The notes under the pieces: generated by a model
Seen by the model: the letters and a program-made list of their open reading frames with translations, nothing else
What the model was told of the DNA's origin: nothing
Databases searched by the model: none
Shown here: one piece after another, positions 23,755-35,990 of the stretch
How the letters are laid out: each line of letters starts with the position of its first letter
Numbering within the stretch: the first letter of the stretch is position 1
Translations under genes and position numbers: made by a program
Assembly (NCBI GenBank): GCA_018894105.1
Contig: CM032121.1
Location: forward strand, 29,054,230 to 29,118,229
Source of the DNA: Jacaranda mimosifolia
Taxonomy: Eukaryota; Streptophyta; Magnoliopsida; Lamiales; Bignoniaceae
Direction: 5' to 3'
DNA length: 64,000 bases

Positions 23755-25824
23755 TTCCACTCCGTGAATGTCTTAAACATTTTATAGAGCTTCATGCTCC
23801 AAACATCGCTTGGGATCTTCTAGCGAAGCTTTGCACTTGATGACTTGCTTAGACTTTTTATGTGGATCCTTGGCGGAGCTTTATTCTCCATGAATAACTT
23901 AGAATTGCTCATAGAGCTTTACGCATTAGAGATCTCTTAGGATCTCTAATGGAACTTTGCGCTTTGCGAATGACTCATAATTTTTTACATGGAGCTTTAT
24001 GCTCTGGAGATCTCTTAAGATCTTTGGTGGAGTTTTGCTCTCAATGAATGACTTGGAATTGTTTCATAGACTTTTATGCTCTAGGATCTCTTAGGATCAC
24101 TAGTAGAGCTTTGTGCTTCACGGATGATTTAGAACTTTTTCTTGGACCTTTACACTCTGAAAATCCCTTCGGATTCCTGGCAAAGCTTCATGTGTGGTCA
24201 ATGACTTAAAATATTTTCGTGAAGCTTTACAATTCTGAGATCCCTTAGAATTGTTGTCCAAGCTTTGCACTCAGTGAATGACTTTTAAATTTTTTCGCTG
24301 AACTTTACACTCAGATCTTTTAGGATCACTGGTGGAGCTTTTGTGGAGCTTTATGCTCCAAAGATCCTTTAGGATTGTTGGTGGAACTTTGAGCTCTACA
24401 AATGACTTAGAATTCTTTTCTAAATTTAAGCTTTGGAGAGCTCTTAGGATTGCTGGTGGAGCTTTGAGCTCTACAAATGACTTAGAGAATTTTTTGGCAA
24501 AGGTTTGCGATCCGGAGATCCCTTAAAGTTATTATAGCTTGTGCTCAGTGAATGACTTAGAATTTCTTTTTGCGGCGCTTTACACTCTAAGGTTCTCTTA
24601 GTATCACTAATGGAGCTTTTGTGCTCAGCGAATGACGTAGAATATTTCATAGAGCTTTACACTTTGAAGATCCCTTAGGATCATTTGTGGAGCTTTGTAC
24701 TCTACAAATGACATAGAATCCTTGCATAGAACATTACACTTCAAAGATCCTATAGGATCGCCAATGAAGCTCAACGAATAACTTAGAATTATTTTCATAA
24801 CTTTATGATCAAGAGATCTCTTTGGATCGCCGACAAAGCCAACATTCTGAATGACATAGAATTTTTTTTTCAAAGATTTACACTCCAAATATCCTTAAGG
24901 ATCTCTACGCAAAACATTATGCTTTATAAATGGCTTAAAAAAAATTTGTAGAGATTTTGTCTAAGAGATCCCTTAGTATCTATAGTAGGGCCTTGCGCTT
25001 AGCGAACAATAAAGAATTTTTGTGAAGGTTGTTCCTTTATTGTAGGTGTTGGAGGTGGCATCGATGGTAGCAAAAAATTGTGTGCCGATCGCTCGTCAAA
25101 TAGTGGGGATGGTAAAGGGACCGGTCAGTATTATTGGTCGATCGATAGGGAGAGATTGGCCATAAGGCATCCAAGGGCTAACCGCCCGTGTGGTGGCTGT
25201 CGTTAGGGTGCCCTCTTGAGGGAAAACCCCCTTGTAGGTGGCTACCAAGCTAAGTGCCTCCATCACCAAGTTGCCTAACGCATCCCGCAATCGCGCTGGG
25301 GTTGGTTGAATATAGGTGCATAGAGGTCATCTCTCTAGCAGGTCATTTGGTGGAGCTTTACACTCTATGAATGACATAGAATTTTTTTGGAGTTCTATGC
25401 CTCATGAATAACTTAAAATATTTTTGGAACATTACGCTCTTTAAATAACTTAAAATACTTTAGGAGCCTCATGCTTCTTAAATAACTAAGAATATTTTAA
25501 GAGCCTCACACTTCGTGAATAACATGGTATATTTTTTTAGCTTTATGCTCAATGGAATCCTTAGGATCTCAGTTGTTCCAAGAACCCAGGTAGAAGTTGT
25601 TTCAGGAGCCCCTTAAGGTCTTTCTAAGAGATATTTCTTTGGGGAACCCTAGCGATCTTTTGCAGAAGTATTATATTAGGACCTCTTGTGGTTTTCTGCT
25701 AAACTGTATTATCTCGCGCACCCCTTGGTGTCTCTCATGTTGGTGTCTCCCTACAAGCCCCTAAGGTTCTTATCATGAAGGTGTTTTTCTATAAGCCCCT
25801 TAAGTCTTATTGTAGAGATATTTT
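23755..25824 (+). repeat. Minisatellite 1: about 77-bp units, about 16 or more copies
   Basis: Degenerate units share 'gagcttt(a/g)(c/t)(a/g)ctc', 'gatc(c/t)cttaggatc', 'ggtggagcttt' and 'gaatgacttagaatttttt'. They recur about every 75-80 bp from 23755 to 25020. A non-repeat block follows at 25020-25345 and more units lie at 25345-25560, grading into a second motif type (25560-25824). The same motif on the opposite strand occurs at 52370-52570 in another retroelement. Short frames across it are by-products of the repeat. Confidence 0.8.
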
Positions 25825-28041
25825 TGTTGGAATAATACCCAGCAAGCCAATAGAATTGGCCTTGTAAAAGCTATTTCCTTGTAAAAACAATTTTGATTGA
25901 ATGATATTCTTTATATGGTCATCTTCATCTTATGCTCTTTATTACTTCACTTACGTTTAGATAAAGCCCTTGGATCACTCATGACTACGGGACTTAGTTC
26001 AGTGACTATGGAATAAGTCTTACACGGTCGTAATCTTAAATCTATCAAGTCATAGGATTTTATGAGATGGGGCATCTAAGATCTGTATAGACTTGCATTA
26101 ACAATGCATAAATCCAAATGTTGGATATTGCTCCGTTTCATGAGCAAGCCATATGAGATATGGGTGCATGTTAGTTGGTGCTTGTTAGAGAACAAGTTCA
26201 TTGAAGGCCCATCCAGAGAATCCACTAGATAGCAGTAATGGCAAGTCGATAGTGGCAAGTTCTCCAGCTTACGCTAGTGCATATAATTAGTCCTTTGACC
26301 TGAGGATCCATGGTAACCTTGTGTTTAGGTTTTCATACTTCGACTTTTCCTTGACCACTTAGCGGGTATTTTGGGTTGAGGTTGGTATGAGCTACTTAGA
26401 CATGGACATTTGGGAAATCCAAGATGGGATCCGACTCCTCATCATTGTGAAGGGCAAGTACATCTCATATGTATTCTATAATGATCGATTCACGAAATCC
26501 TAACACAAAGTGGTATGATAATTTGGAAAAAGAGTTTTCCAAAGATGAGGTCATAAATCGAAATCAAACATTGAGAATAGAAACATAGTATTGAGACTAT
26601 TAGGGAGTTGACAAATATCTTGTCCTAGGCCTCTTTTGGAAGATAGGAGATAGAAGGATTGTATTTGCATGGTACACGTAAAGCTATAATGGTTCTCCAA
26701 AGGCATTTATTTCGGCCAATTAGTTGGGCTCCATAGGCTTGAGGTTGGACATCGATCATAGAGATTGGGTACTCTTCAATTAATGAGATTAATTGAATTT
26801 AGTCGATTACTTTAAAAGGTGTTTTAAACTAAAATAAATATATGATATTCAAAAGTCACAAGGAGTTGTGAGCCCATGTCCAATGAATGGTAGAACATAT
26901 TGGGTCACACACAAAAGCCAATTAACCTCCTAGTTATTGGAGCAATTTTCTAAGAGTTAGAGAAGCACTCCAAGGTGACCAATTTTGAGGTGCCAATTTG
27001 AAGGTCAAATTTTGGCTAGATTAATTTAAGGAGTTAAATTAAACCAATAATTAAAGAGTTAATTATTTGGTGCAAAGTGACCATCAATTGGTCAAGTTAA
27101 TTTAACGAGTTAAATTAACAAAATTGAACTTAAGCTTGTTTGACTTAAGAGTTAAGTTAAAGGTTAATTAATTGAATTAAAGTGTTTAATTTAATTAATG
27201 TGAAGAACACATTTTGGTAGGAAGATTCAAATGAAAGGTTCATTTGAATTAGCATCTTAATTAACTTGAGATTAGATTTCAAATATAATTAAAATGCACA
27301 TGAAATTCAAATGAAATTTGAATTCAAATTTGCCACCTTGGCACCCCACTTAGCCGCCCCTTCCTTATGGAAGGTGTGATGCCACCTTGGCATCACACCA
27401 TCCAAAATCTATATATAGATATAGAGAGAGTGGATCGGCCACAAGTGTGAACGGTGTGAAGAATTAGATTCTTCCACAATTTCCTCCAAAACTCCCTTTC
27501 CAAACATTGCTTCATGTGTTGAGGCTTTGTTTTCTCTTCTTCTCCTACCTCAAAATTCGACCTTCACCATTGATATTCTGCTCATTTTCTCCAGCTAAAA
27601 GTGAGTGAAATTTGGATGATCAATTGGTGTGTGGATCATATCAACAGAGTCAAAGCATTTGATTTGCTAGCTTTGGAGATCTACTAAAAGAGAGCAGTCA
27701 CTTGCCAAATTTTTTTCAAGTGATCCAGATCAAGTTTTGCTCTGAATTGTTTATAGCACTTTCCTTAAGGAGTTTAAAGGTTCCAATTTTATTTTATTTT
27801 TTTGTGATTTTTGGAGTAATCTAACTGAGGCAAAAGTTGCTATTTCTCTGATGTGCTAGAGTCTACTAGAATCTGAATTAGTGAAGTGTGACCCTTGAGA
27901 CCTTGGAAATTTGCTTTTTAAGATAACACTCCAACTAAATCTGAATTCCTAGCATGATTAGATTTTTGGTAGGCTGTAAGCACTAGTTATTTTAAACTTT
28001 TGAAGTTTGATAATTAGATGTTGATCGCTTACTAACCTTCA
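25825..28041 (+). mobile_element. LTR-A copy 2 (complete solo LTR)
   Basis: The LTR starts TGTTGGAATAATACCC and ends at CA (28040-28041), 2217 bp. Flanks are ATTTT on the left and GTTTT on the right (4 of 5 identical), a likely target duplication. Minisatellite sequence lies on both sides, so it is a solo LTR that landed in the array. It carries the inverted repeat and TATA box at 27373-27418. No primer site or coding sequence adjoins it. Confidence 0.8.
27373..27418 (+). promoter_or_regulatory. LTR-A promoter: inverted repeat plus TATA box (copy 2)
   Basis: This is the best-preserved copy. The arms GGTGTGATGCCA and TGGCATCACACC (27373-27384 and 27388-27399) are perfect 12-bp complements around a 3-nt centre. 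CTATATATAG follows 9 bp later at 27409-27418. Confidence 0.65.
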
Positions 28042-28540
28042 GTTTTTTCGTAAGCCCCCTTGGGGGTTTTGTTGCATAAACATTTTTCACGAGCCTCCTA
28101 GGGATCTTATCTAGAGATGTGTCTAGGACTTACCTTTGAGGTTTCTTTTCATATGCCTAGGGTTTTATTGCAAAGCGTGCTTATCATTGGAATTTTTTGT
28201 ATGGTTTGATGGCTGTGGTTTATCATTCCTCTACGCTATTTGCATTTCATCATGTAGGCACACCCTTGAGGTTTTGCAATGAAATGCTTTGTTCTTGGTA
28301 CCTCTGAGGGTTTCTTGCTTAGCAGTATCGTTTAGAGTACCTCTTGGGGTGCTACAACAGAGTTTCCGCGTGTACCTAAGGGTCTTATAATGGAGATTAT
28401 GTATGTAACATAGGTGATTTCTGCAAGCCCCTTTAAAGGTCTTATAGTATAGTTGTTTTTTTTGCGTGCCCACTTGGGATCTAATAGCAAGGTTTGATTT
28501 CTCTGTTGATAATGCAAGTTCTAGATTTAGATAAAGCCAT
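28042..28540 (+). repeat. Minisatellite 2 (diverged), right of LTR-A copy 2
   Basis: Degenerate repeats of 'cccc(t)ttgggggtcttat...' resemble the better-preserved array at 43131-43497. Together with 25560-25824 this was one array before LTR-A inserted. No gene. Confidence 0.6.
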
Positions 28541-29153
28541 AGGTGATGGGAAGTTTTCCTTCAAGATAAGAGGTTGAGCTCAGCTCAATTGAAGGTGCGA
28601 GGGTCAAATCTACAACCAAAAGAAGCCCATTAAGCTTGTTAATGTAGTCCTTGGCTAAGACTTTCTAATGCTTAAGTCAGTTTCTGGTGGAAGGGTGAAC
28701 GTATAAAATTTAGCTGGGGTAGTATGTAAAATAGTGGGTGTACCTTCTTTAGGCTAAAACAAGAATATTTATAAATCGTTCCAATAGGATTTTACCATAA
28801 TCTCTCTATAGTTCCAAGGCCTAAGCTTCCTCAGATAGAGGAATACTAGGTTTTTTTACCATGGATCCAACTAGTGGATCTGTACCTTGGCTAAATAAGG
28901 TGTGCTACGTCCTGCCATCTAATAACTTTAGCCGGGACAAGGAGTGGCGAACCCTATCAATACAACAAAAGGAGTACAGGAATGCACTGTCAGTCTACTA
29001 GAATTAAATGTGACCACCCTGCTAGAGTTAGAGATTTGAATCTAAGGGCTAATCGAATCCGACCTGACCTTGTCGTAGCTAGATAGTCCTATGTTGTTCT
29101 CGCGGGTGTCGTCTACTCTATCCCTGCTGGAAGGTTTGAGGATAGTGTCTGAA
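28541..29153. repeat. Repeat segment S, copy 1, left part (split by CACTA element)
   Basis: About 0.6 kb is clearly homologous to 42530-43110, with matches such as 'agtccttggctaagac', 'atctaataactttagc', 'acaacaaaaggagt' and 'ctctatccctgctggaaggtt'. It belongs to the non-coding part of the minus-strand gypsy element. It continues on the far side of the CACTA insertion at 31571-31620. Confidence 0.75.
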
Positions 29154-31570
29154 CACTGCAAAAAACTTCACTTTTTCTAACGGATTTTTTCAATGGATTT
29201 CGACGGAATGACTAATTTTCGATGGAATTTTTTGTGTCGGGAAAATCCTCATCGCGAATCAGTTTCTAATGTATTTCCAACAGAGAGTTCTAAGGAAAAA
29301 ATTTCTGTGAAATTTCCAATGAATTTTTCGTCATAAAATTTTCAATAGATTTTCGATGAACTTGAATTCTTTTAATTATTTTTTCTTTTTTTGATGGAAT
29401 TGCCTCGAACTCCATTGGAATTTTATTTTTTTTATTAATAAATTTATTACTAATTTTCGATGAAAATTCCTTGGATATTCATTGGAAATTAAATTTTTTA
29501 ATTACTTTTTTAAATTTTTATTTGGTTGCATCTCTAATCGATAGATAAATCTTGTGTACAAATATCGTAAAAGTACAAAACAATAAAATTATCAATAAAT
29601 GGAAAATATAATTTCAAAAAGAAAATCTAATTTTATAAATATAAGTCTCAAAAAGTAATAATCATTTGTTACAAAAATATAAAATGAAAAGCATCCTATC
29701 TGCTGGCTAGCAGCACTAATACCGCCGAAGTCAAAATAGTCATTAGCATCACCATGGCAATTGTGCTCGATCAGACCCCCAACCTTAGCTGGTAGAAGGG
29801 CGGATACCTGACTGATATGCCATCCGTAAAACAAAAGCAACATTTATTCGAGGCATTTAAGTCCCTCTAATATAGGTTAAATAAAGAGTATGTAATGGAA
29901 AAAGAATCGAATAGAGTTTCCCCTTAACATATAAGAATCCAAATTTTCAAAAAAATAAATAGAAAATCAAATAAATCAATAAAATAGCATATCCAAATAG
30001 CACATACCACATCCCCTTATAACTTCAAGACATGCAAGCAATCAAAAACCAACAAAAACAAATGGGAACGCTCCACCTCTTTCCCTAATTCCATCTTCCT
30101 TTCTAACCATCAATTCTACCTGAACTACACACCTAATGCATGCTTAATGCTCATAAAAATATGACATTTGTAACACAATATATTATTTAAAAAGGGAACC
30201 CCAAACTATTTCAAATAAATTCAAACCCTAATAAAACATTAAATGAACAAGATAATCTAACTAATTGAATAAATTGCTAAAATTTAAATCCTAAATTGAA
30301 CTCTAAATAGTTGGAAAAAAATTAAATCCTAATAATATATTCATTAAACAATATAACCTAACTAATTAAACAATTTACAAAATTTTAAATATTAAATTCA
30401 ACAGTCACAATTGGAAACAATTCAAATCCTAATTCATTATAATTTATCCTATTAAAATGCTACATTACCTAAAATAACTTAAATTCTACTTAAATAGAAT
30501 TAATACATACTAACATCCTTAAAATTCATTATAAAATATTTACTTGCAAAAAATTGAAAAAATTATACATAAAATTTCTTATAGCATGACAAGTTTTGCA
30601 CATGTACTAACATGTCTAAAGTTCAATATAAAATCTTATACATTAACAGGAATAGACGTAAAATTCAATATACAATATATAAACGATTTAATTGTGTATA
30701 CACTCAATATAAATAATGTAATACATAATACATAAAAATAAACAAAAATTAATAAAAAAATTGATCAAAAACTGACCTCATAATGGCATCGGCGATGGTG
30801 GCGAAGGCACGATGATGGTAGAGACGCACGGGGATGGTGGAACAATGGTGGAAATGATGCGGTGACGGCGTAGAGAACAGGCGGCAACGGAAAAAATGAA
30901 GAGACGACGACAACAGAAATGGGCGGAAAAGCAACGAGATTGGAGATTTGGGGGGGAGGAAAGGAAGAAAGTGAAGGAAAAAAAATGAAGAAGAAAGCTA
31001 GTGCATGTGATTTTATTAAGTTTTCAACAGAATTTCCATTAGAGGCTAACTTCTTAAAGATAAATTCAAACTTTTGACAGAATTTCCATCGGAAAAGCCT
31101 GCTAGAAACCAATCTTTTTTTTCCAAAAAATTGTATTTTTAAAGAAAAAAAATATTTGAAATTTTTGACAAAATTTCCATCATAAAATCCATTGGAAACC
31201 AACACTTTTTCTAAAAAAAATTGATTTTTTTAAAAAAATAATGATTTTTTTAAAAAAAATAATTTAAAATTTAAATAGAATTTCCATCAAAATTTTCATT
31301 GAAAACCTGTTGAAAAAATATAATTTAATTTCCACCAAATATTCCATTGGAAATTCCATCGGACAATAATTTCTATTGAAAATTCAACGGAAATGCCATA
31401 GCATGTATGTGCCAAGCTCCAACCAAATTCCCTCCAAATTTTTCGATGCTTTTTCATTGGATTTCTAATGAACCTTTTATCCCATGAAAATGTTAGAAAT
31501 CATTTGAAATTTTTTGAGGAAAATGTTCCATCGGAAAATTCTGTCCAAAAAAGAGAATTTTTTTACAGTG
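29154..31570. mobile_element. CACTA (En/Spm-like) non-autonomous transposon
   Basis: The left end reads CACTGCAAAAAAC and the right end, on the opposite strand, CACTGTAAAAAAATTC, the CACTA-type terminus in its CACTG form. Subterminal regions are crowded with variants of 'aatttcca(t/a)(c/t)ggaaa' in both orientations, as expected for transposase-binding repeats. The flanking 3-mers are GAA and AAA. Comparing with segment S' at 43085-43110 gives an empty site. The 2417 bp encode no transposase; the frame at 30765-31205 runs through subterminal repeats. A GC-richer patch at 30780-30960 is of unknown origin. Confidence 0.85.
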
Positions 31571-32099
31571 AAATCTTGGGTTGACTAATCTCCTATATCA
31601 TTAGTACCCCCCACTTCCAAGCTTAATGGAGGCGTTCGATAATTTTCATCCTACTAGTCTAGCAAAGTGTTCTTTGCACATGCTACGTCTGCTGACCGAG
31701 GATATGACCCTTAATGAATGTTCCATGGAGAGCCATGCCCGGTACATTTATTATGCATGTTTTTGCCTTAGCAAGTAGGGTGCATGGTGTGCATTTTCAA
31801 GAGTTATTTATTAACACTGGTACAATAAATGTCTTCGTTCCTTTTGAGAATGTTTTGATGGAATGCTAAAAGGCCCATTTCTTATCCTGTAAATAGAGTT
31901 TTATGATCCCATTTGTCCACTCCTTCTTCTCTGTTAGAGTTCATCCCCAAAAGTTGTTCTAGTAGCGCAATCGCACTGGGTTGCCCTACCTAAATTTGGT
32001 TCTTTTCGGTACTCTGTAAGTTTGCTACACTCCTCAATTTCCTATTAATACTCGGTAAGGTTTTTCTTGCTTTTAACCAGTAGACCTCTTTTTCAGGGT
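31571..32099. other. Rest of segment S and retroelement non-coding sequence
   Basis: 'atcttgggttgactaatctcc' at 31573 continues segment S beyond the CACTA insertion. The remainder is non-coding sequence of the surrounding retroelement; no gene seen. Confidence 0.45.
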
Positions 32100-33310
32100 C
32101 TAGGGCTCCCTTCCATCTATACATCTTTGAGGGTTTTCACATTTGCTTCTACAGGTTGAAGAAAACATGTCTAGGCACGACAAACTGCTTGTCTGCTTTC
32201 TTGTTAATTAAGTCTAGGGGCAAGGGACCTTTGGGACCAGCTGCCAGCTCTCCTGCCACTCCTCCATAAAGTACCTCATCAATGACCTAATGTCTTAATT
32301 CCCATGCTCCTTTGCCTCCTCCTCCACTAGTTTCACATTCAGATGGTAAGAGGCCGATAGATAATGGTACTTTCTCCCCGGTGCTGAAAAGGTAGCTCAT
32401 GGAGAGTTTTGTTGCAGGGCATCTCGAACTAGAGCAAGATGTTGCTTGAGCCTATCAATTTATGTTCTTTCATCAACTTGAATGAATAAATGTGTTCACG
32501 TACCCCTTGGACCAAGTGGATATACTCTTTTTTTCATAACCTCATTTCTTTTTAGTTGGCAATATGGAGAGCATACCAAAGGGGGATTCTTTGTGCAAGG
32601 TGAACTAGGAGATTTTTAATGCCCAGTTGTTTTGTCAAGATGTCGGCTAAATGATACATATCTAGTTTTGAGTCTATTAAAAGATTTACTTACTACCATA
32701 ATATGGTACTTTTTACTTCTCAATTTTATCGATACACCTCATGTGCTCTCATAGAATAAGATTGTTTGTGCAGTGCTCCAGCTGGCCTATGCCATGCATT
32801 GCTGCTTCATGGTGGCTATGTAAGACAGGAACATTTGGATTCTTATTGACAAGGAGTTAGGGGTTCCAGATCCTGAGGCGCTTTGGCAAACATTGCAGAG
32901 GTTGCTTCGTTCCACTTGAGTTGAATGTTCGTCCAACTGCCGACAACCACTTGTGCATTGTGGCAGAGAACTCACACTTGGTAGCCGAGGTCGATGAGCT
33001 CCCAGAGAAATACTCAGGTTAAAGGTTGAGGTATCGGCGGTGAAAGCTTAAGGTTGCTACCAAGGTTTCAATCAAGCTTTCAAAGATGCTGACCTTAGCT
33101 ATGAGTCTAAGCTCTCTGAGCAAAGGATGCATGTTGTCTTTGACTTCATCCATTCTCCTGCCTCATAAAAAGCTTGCCTACTTTTGGGACGGGAGGATGC
33201 CCAGTGGGGATATGATAAGTGTTTTAAGCCAGTTGAGGATGCTAGGGGTAAACTTCAACGAGACTAGGCTCAACATAACTCTGAACGATAACTTGCAGCC
33301 TTACCCTCAA
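32100..33310 (+). pseudogene. Degenerate frame, probable Tat-type antisense ORF
   Basis: A plus-strand frame can be followed with several stops. It has a Lys/Ser/Pro-rich start near 32210-32260 (KSRGKGPLGPAASSPATPP) and a middle section near 32770-33000 (VCAVLQLAYAMHCC, then VPDPEALWQTLQRLL). A Lys/Glu-rich, possibly coiled-coil part follows at 33070-33260 (FNQAFKDADLSYESKLSEQ). It lies downstream of a gypsy pol that reads on the minus strand, so it would be antisense to that element. Tat-lineage elements (Retand, Grande) are known to carry an extra ORF in this orientation and place. I did not recognise a specific domain, so the identity is an inference from position. Confidence 0.4.
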
Positions 33311-35990
33311 TGTAACATCCTGTCTTTTTCTCGTAAGTAATTTTTCCTTTAAAAAAAGTTAAATTATTAAGTTTATCTGGTAACTATAGGAAATAAAAGT
33401 TTAAAATTCTATATGTAGTAAATAGACTATGTTATGAAATTATCACTTTTGATTTGGAATAATAGTAATTTAAATTAAATGGGTTAATCAAAAGTTGGCT
33501 AAAGAAAATCCCTAAATACATACATACACTACGAATTTAGCCATGTACACCTAAATAATAAAACATAAAAGTATATATCTTAAGTTACAAATGCATCATT
33601 GTGTATATTGGGTATATAATGAAATTGAATTTAAAGATAAAGTTTTTTTTTAACTTATCTATTTTCCTAAGGCTAGTTCAAAATCAGGTAAAAATCCAAG
33701 GATCTCTTTAAGTAAATAATAAAAACCCCTTTAAATAAGGGCCAAGGCCACTATTACTTCCACAAACCATTTCTCCATAATCTCTGCAGGCTGTCAAGAT
33801 CAAGCCTCCCACCCTATTTTCCATCATCAATCATCAAAGAATCATAGCCAAATTCCCCTTAATTCACCAAACATCAGATCCTCAAAGTATTCCCTTAGAA
33901 ATTGCAACCTCAAACCCTTGAAAAATTCCAGCCAAGCAAGGAGTAAAACTATTAGCCAAAACAAACCATGGCCAACATAAACTTTTAAAAAATATCAAAA
34001 ACCACCCTTAGAGCCATTTGATCATACATGCAAACATACCATTAGAAAGCCCTTTGTGTCATTAGTTGTAGACTACTGTGATAGTATAGATTCTACCCAG
34101 ATTAACTTGAAATTCTGTTGAAATTAATACTGCTACACGAAGGCAAAAGCTGGCCCAACAAAAAGTGATTTTATTTTGCCTATATCTGAAGCATCAGTCG
34201 GTCATGATGAAAGGGAACCATTGATAGAAAACTCTCTGAGTATAAATAAGGTTAGAGGTAAGAATTACTAGAATTGATGTTGGATTCTAGCCGAAAATGT
34301 GTAAATACTTCAACCTACGACCAGGATGCGACTAGAATTAGAACTCAAGTTTTGAATAGGCATAAGGGAAGATTGACCCATTTGATCATTGAATTGAAGC
34401 TACCATTAGAAAATTCATTGAGTTCTAATATATTTTGAGGTAAAGATCATTGTTGAATTACCTTAAATTTGGCTAAATTTCAATTTTGATGAAAACTGTC
34501 AAAGCTGCTTGAGTCAGGATACAAGTTCTGAAAATAATCATGTTGTGCTAAGTGATTATAGATGTTTTGTGATGATAATAAGTTGATATTTTTTTTAAAT
34601 GAGGTTGGATTGTGAACGGTCAGCTTATGAGGTTATTTTGAATAATTGAGATTTGAATTTGATTGAATTTGATGGAAAATAGGAAATATGATTTAGATAC
34701 AATTAACTTAATGATGTTGTTGTTGAGCATGATTCTTGGAATAATGTGATAAGTAAAGTACATTGGAAATTGAAAAAGATTAGGTCATATTTGAGTCATT
34801 TACAGATTAATCAATAAAGTAGATAGGAAAGATTATTTTTATAGCATATATATATATATATATATAAAAACTCAAGGTATTAAAATTAATCATCTTGAGT
34901 ATTTTATAGTAATTTATATGTCTTAAGTATTTGAAATAACAATACCAATTAAATTGAAAATTAAAACGCTATGTAGTACTCCAAATTAAATTAATTTTTC
35001 ATAATACACTTATTACTAAAAGAACAATCAATAATGATTGAATCTTGAATCTAGACGATTGAGCATACAAGTCTATTGGAGAATCCAAATTACAAGAATT
35101 GGTGAGGTCCTCATTCCTTTGTTTATTCCCATTTTGTTACCTAACAATTATTCCTTGAAATGATATATGTTCTTCGCATTTCCTAGAACACCTCGCTTAT
35201 TATTATGGTAAGTTCTCTATTTTTGACACCCATAATCGTGAAGATCTCTATTCCTGGTACCTATCATTATAAGGTCTTTCTCTTTATACTCTTATTCATC
35301 TCTCTTCTTTTGACTAATGATAATTATTAGATTTCTTGGTAAATTTAAACCTAATTGAAATTCTGATTCTTAGTAAAGCTTATCCCTCCTTTCTTTAGTC
35401 TATCATCCATGTGATGACAGTGATCATGTCATGCAAACATGTGATCAGTTAGAGACGATCTATGACCAGAAACTAGTGATATGCTAAACCTGTATTTGCT
35501 TATAGGGGAGCTCTAGACTGAGGCTGAGGGGCAAGGTCTTGTGATTTAGGGACTTCAAACCCAGATTGATGAGTAGCTTAGTGAGATAGGACAGTTGAGG
35601 GAGGAGATAGAGTAGCCAAGACAGCATAGTAATATTCTAAGTCAGAGTTATGAAGGCATTAGGAGAGATATGGCGAGAATGTTCTAATTTTTCAAAGAAC
35701 ATATGCAGGAGGCTAGTTTTGGAGGTTGAGCACTTGATAACAGGGCTCAAGATACTGATAGAGATGCATGAGGAGTTTTTTATCGTTGGTAAGGTCATGA
35801 GCGTAGACAAATATTAGAGATAAGCTCCAGTAGATCCGCTGAGAGATTAGGCCCTGGGGCATTTGATGATCTATTTGAGGATGGTAGTATAGAGTAGGAG
35901 GATCTGGGGGGGATCTAGAGGAGATTTCCCATGGGGAGAATGCATGATATCATTAGTGCTATACCTCGAGTACTAATATATATATACTCA
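33311..35990. mobile_element. Unclassified insertion, gypsy-like left end
   Basis: The block opens with TGTAACATCCTG, a start seen in several plant gypsy LTRs, and interrupts the antisense frame. Most of it is AT-rich and non-coding, with a (TA)n at 34848-34864. Near 35500-35900 a broken plus-strand frame appears (GLQTQIDEQLSEIGQLREE, SYEGIRRDMARMF), perhaps the start of a gag-like gene. Neither the right end nor a target duplication could be fixed. Confidence 0.35.

Noticed and set aside
24332..24888. Open frames inside minisatellite 1 (24332-24526, 24625-24888)
   Set aside because: Repeated peptide sequence simply reflects the DNA repeat; neither strand shows a gene-like start or domain.
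23755..25824. CRISPR-like array
   Set aside because: The units are degenerate and contiguous with no unique spacers of constant length, in a plant genome; this is a minisatellite.
30765..31205. 146-codon minus-strand frame as a CACTA transposase
   Set aside because: It runs through subterminal repeats and a Phe/Pro/Ser-rich tract; no TNPD/TNPA or transposase motif is visible.
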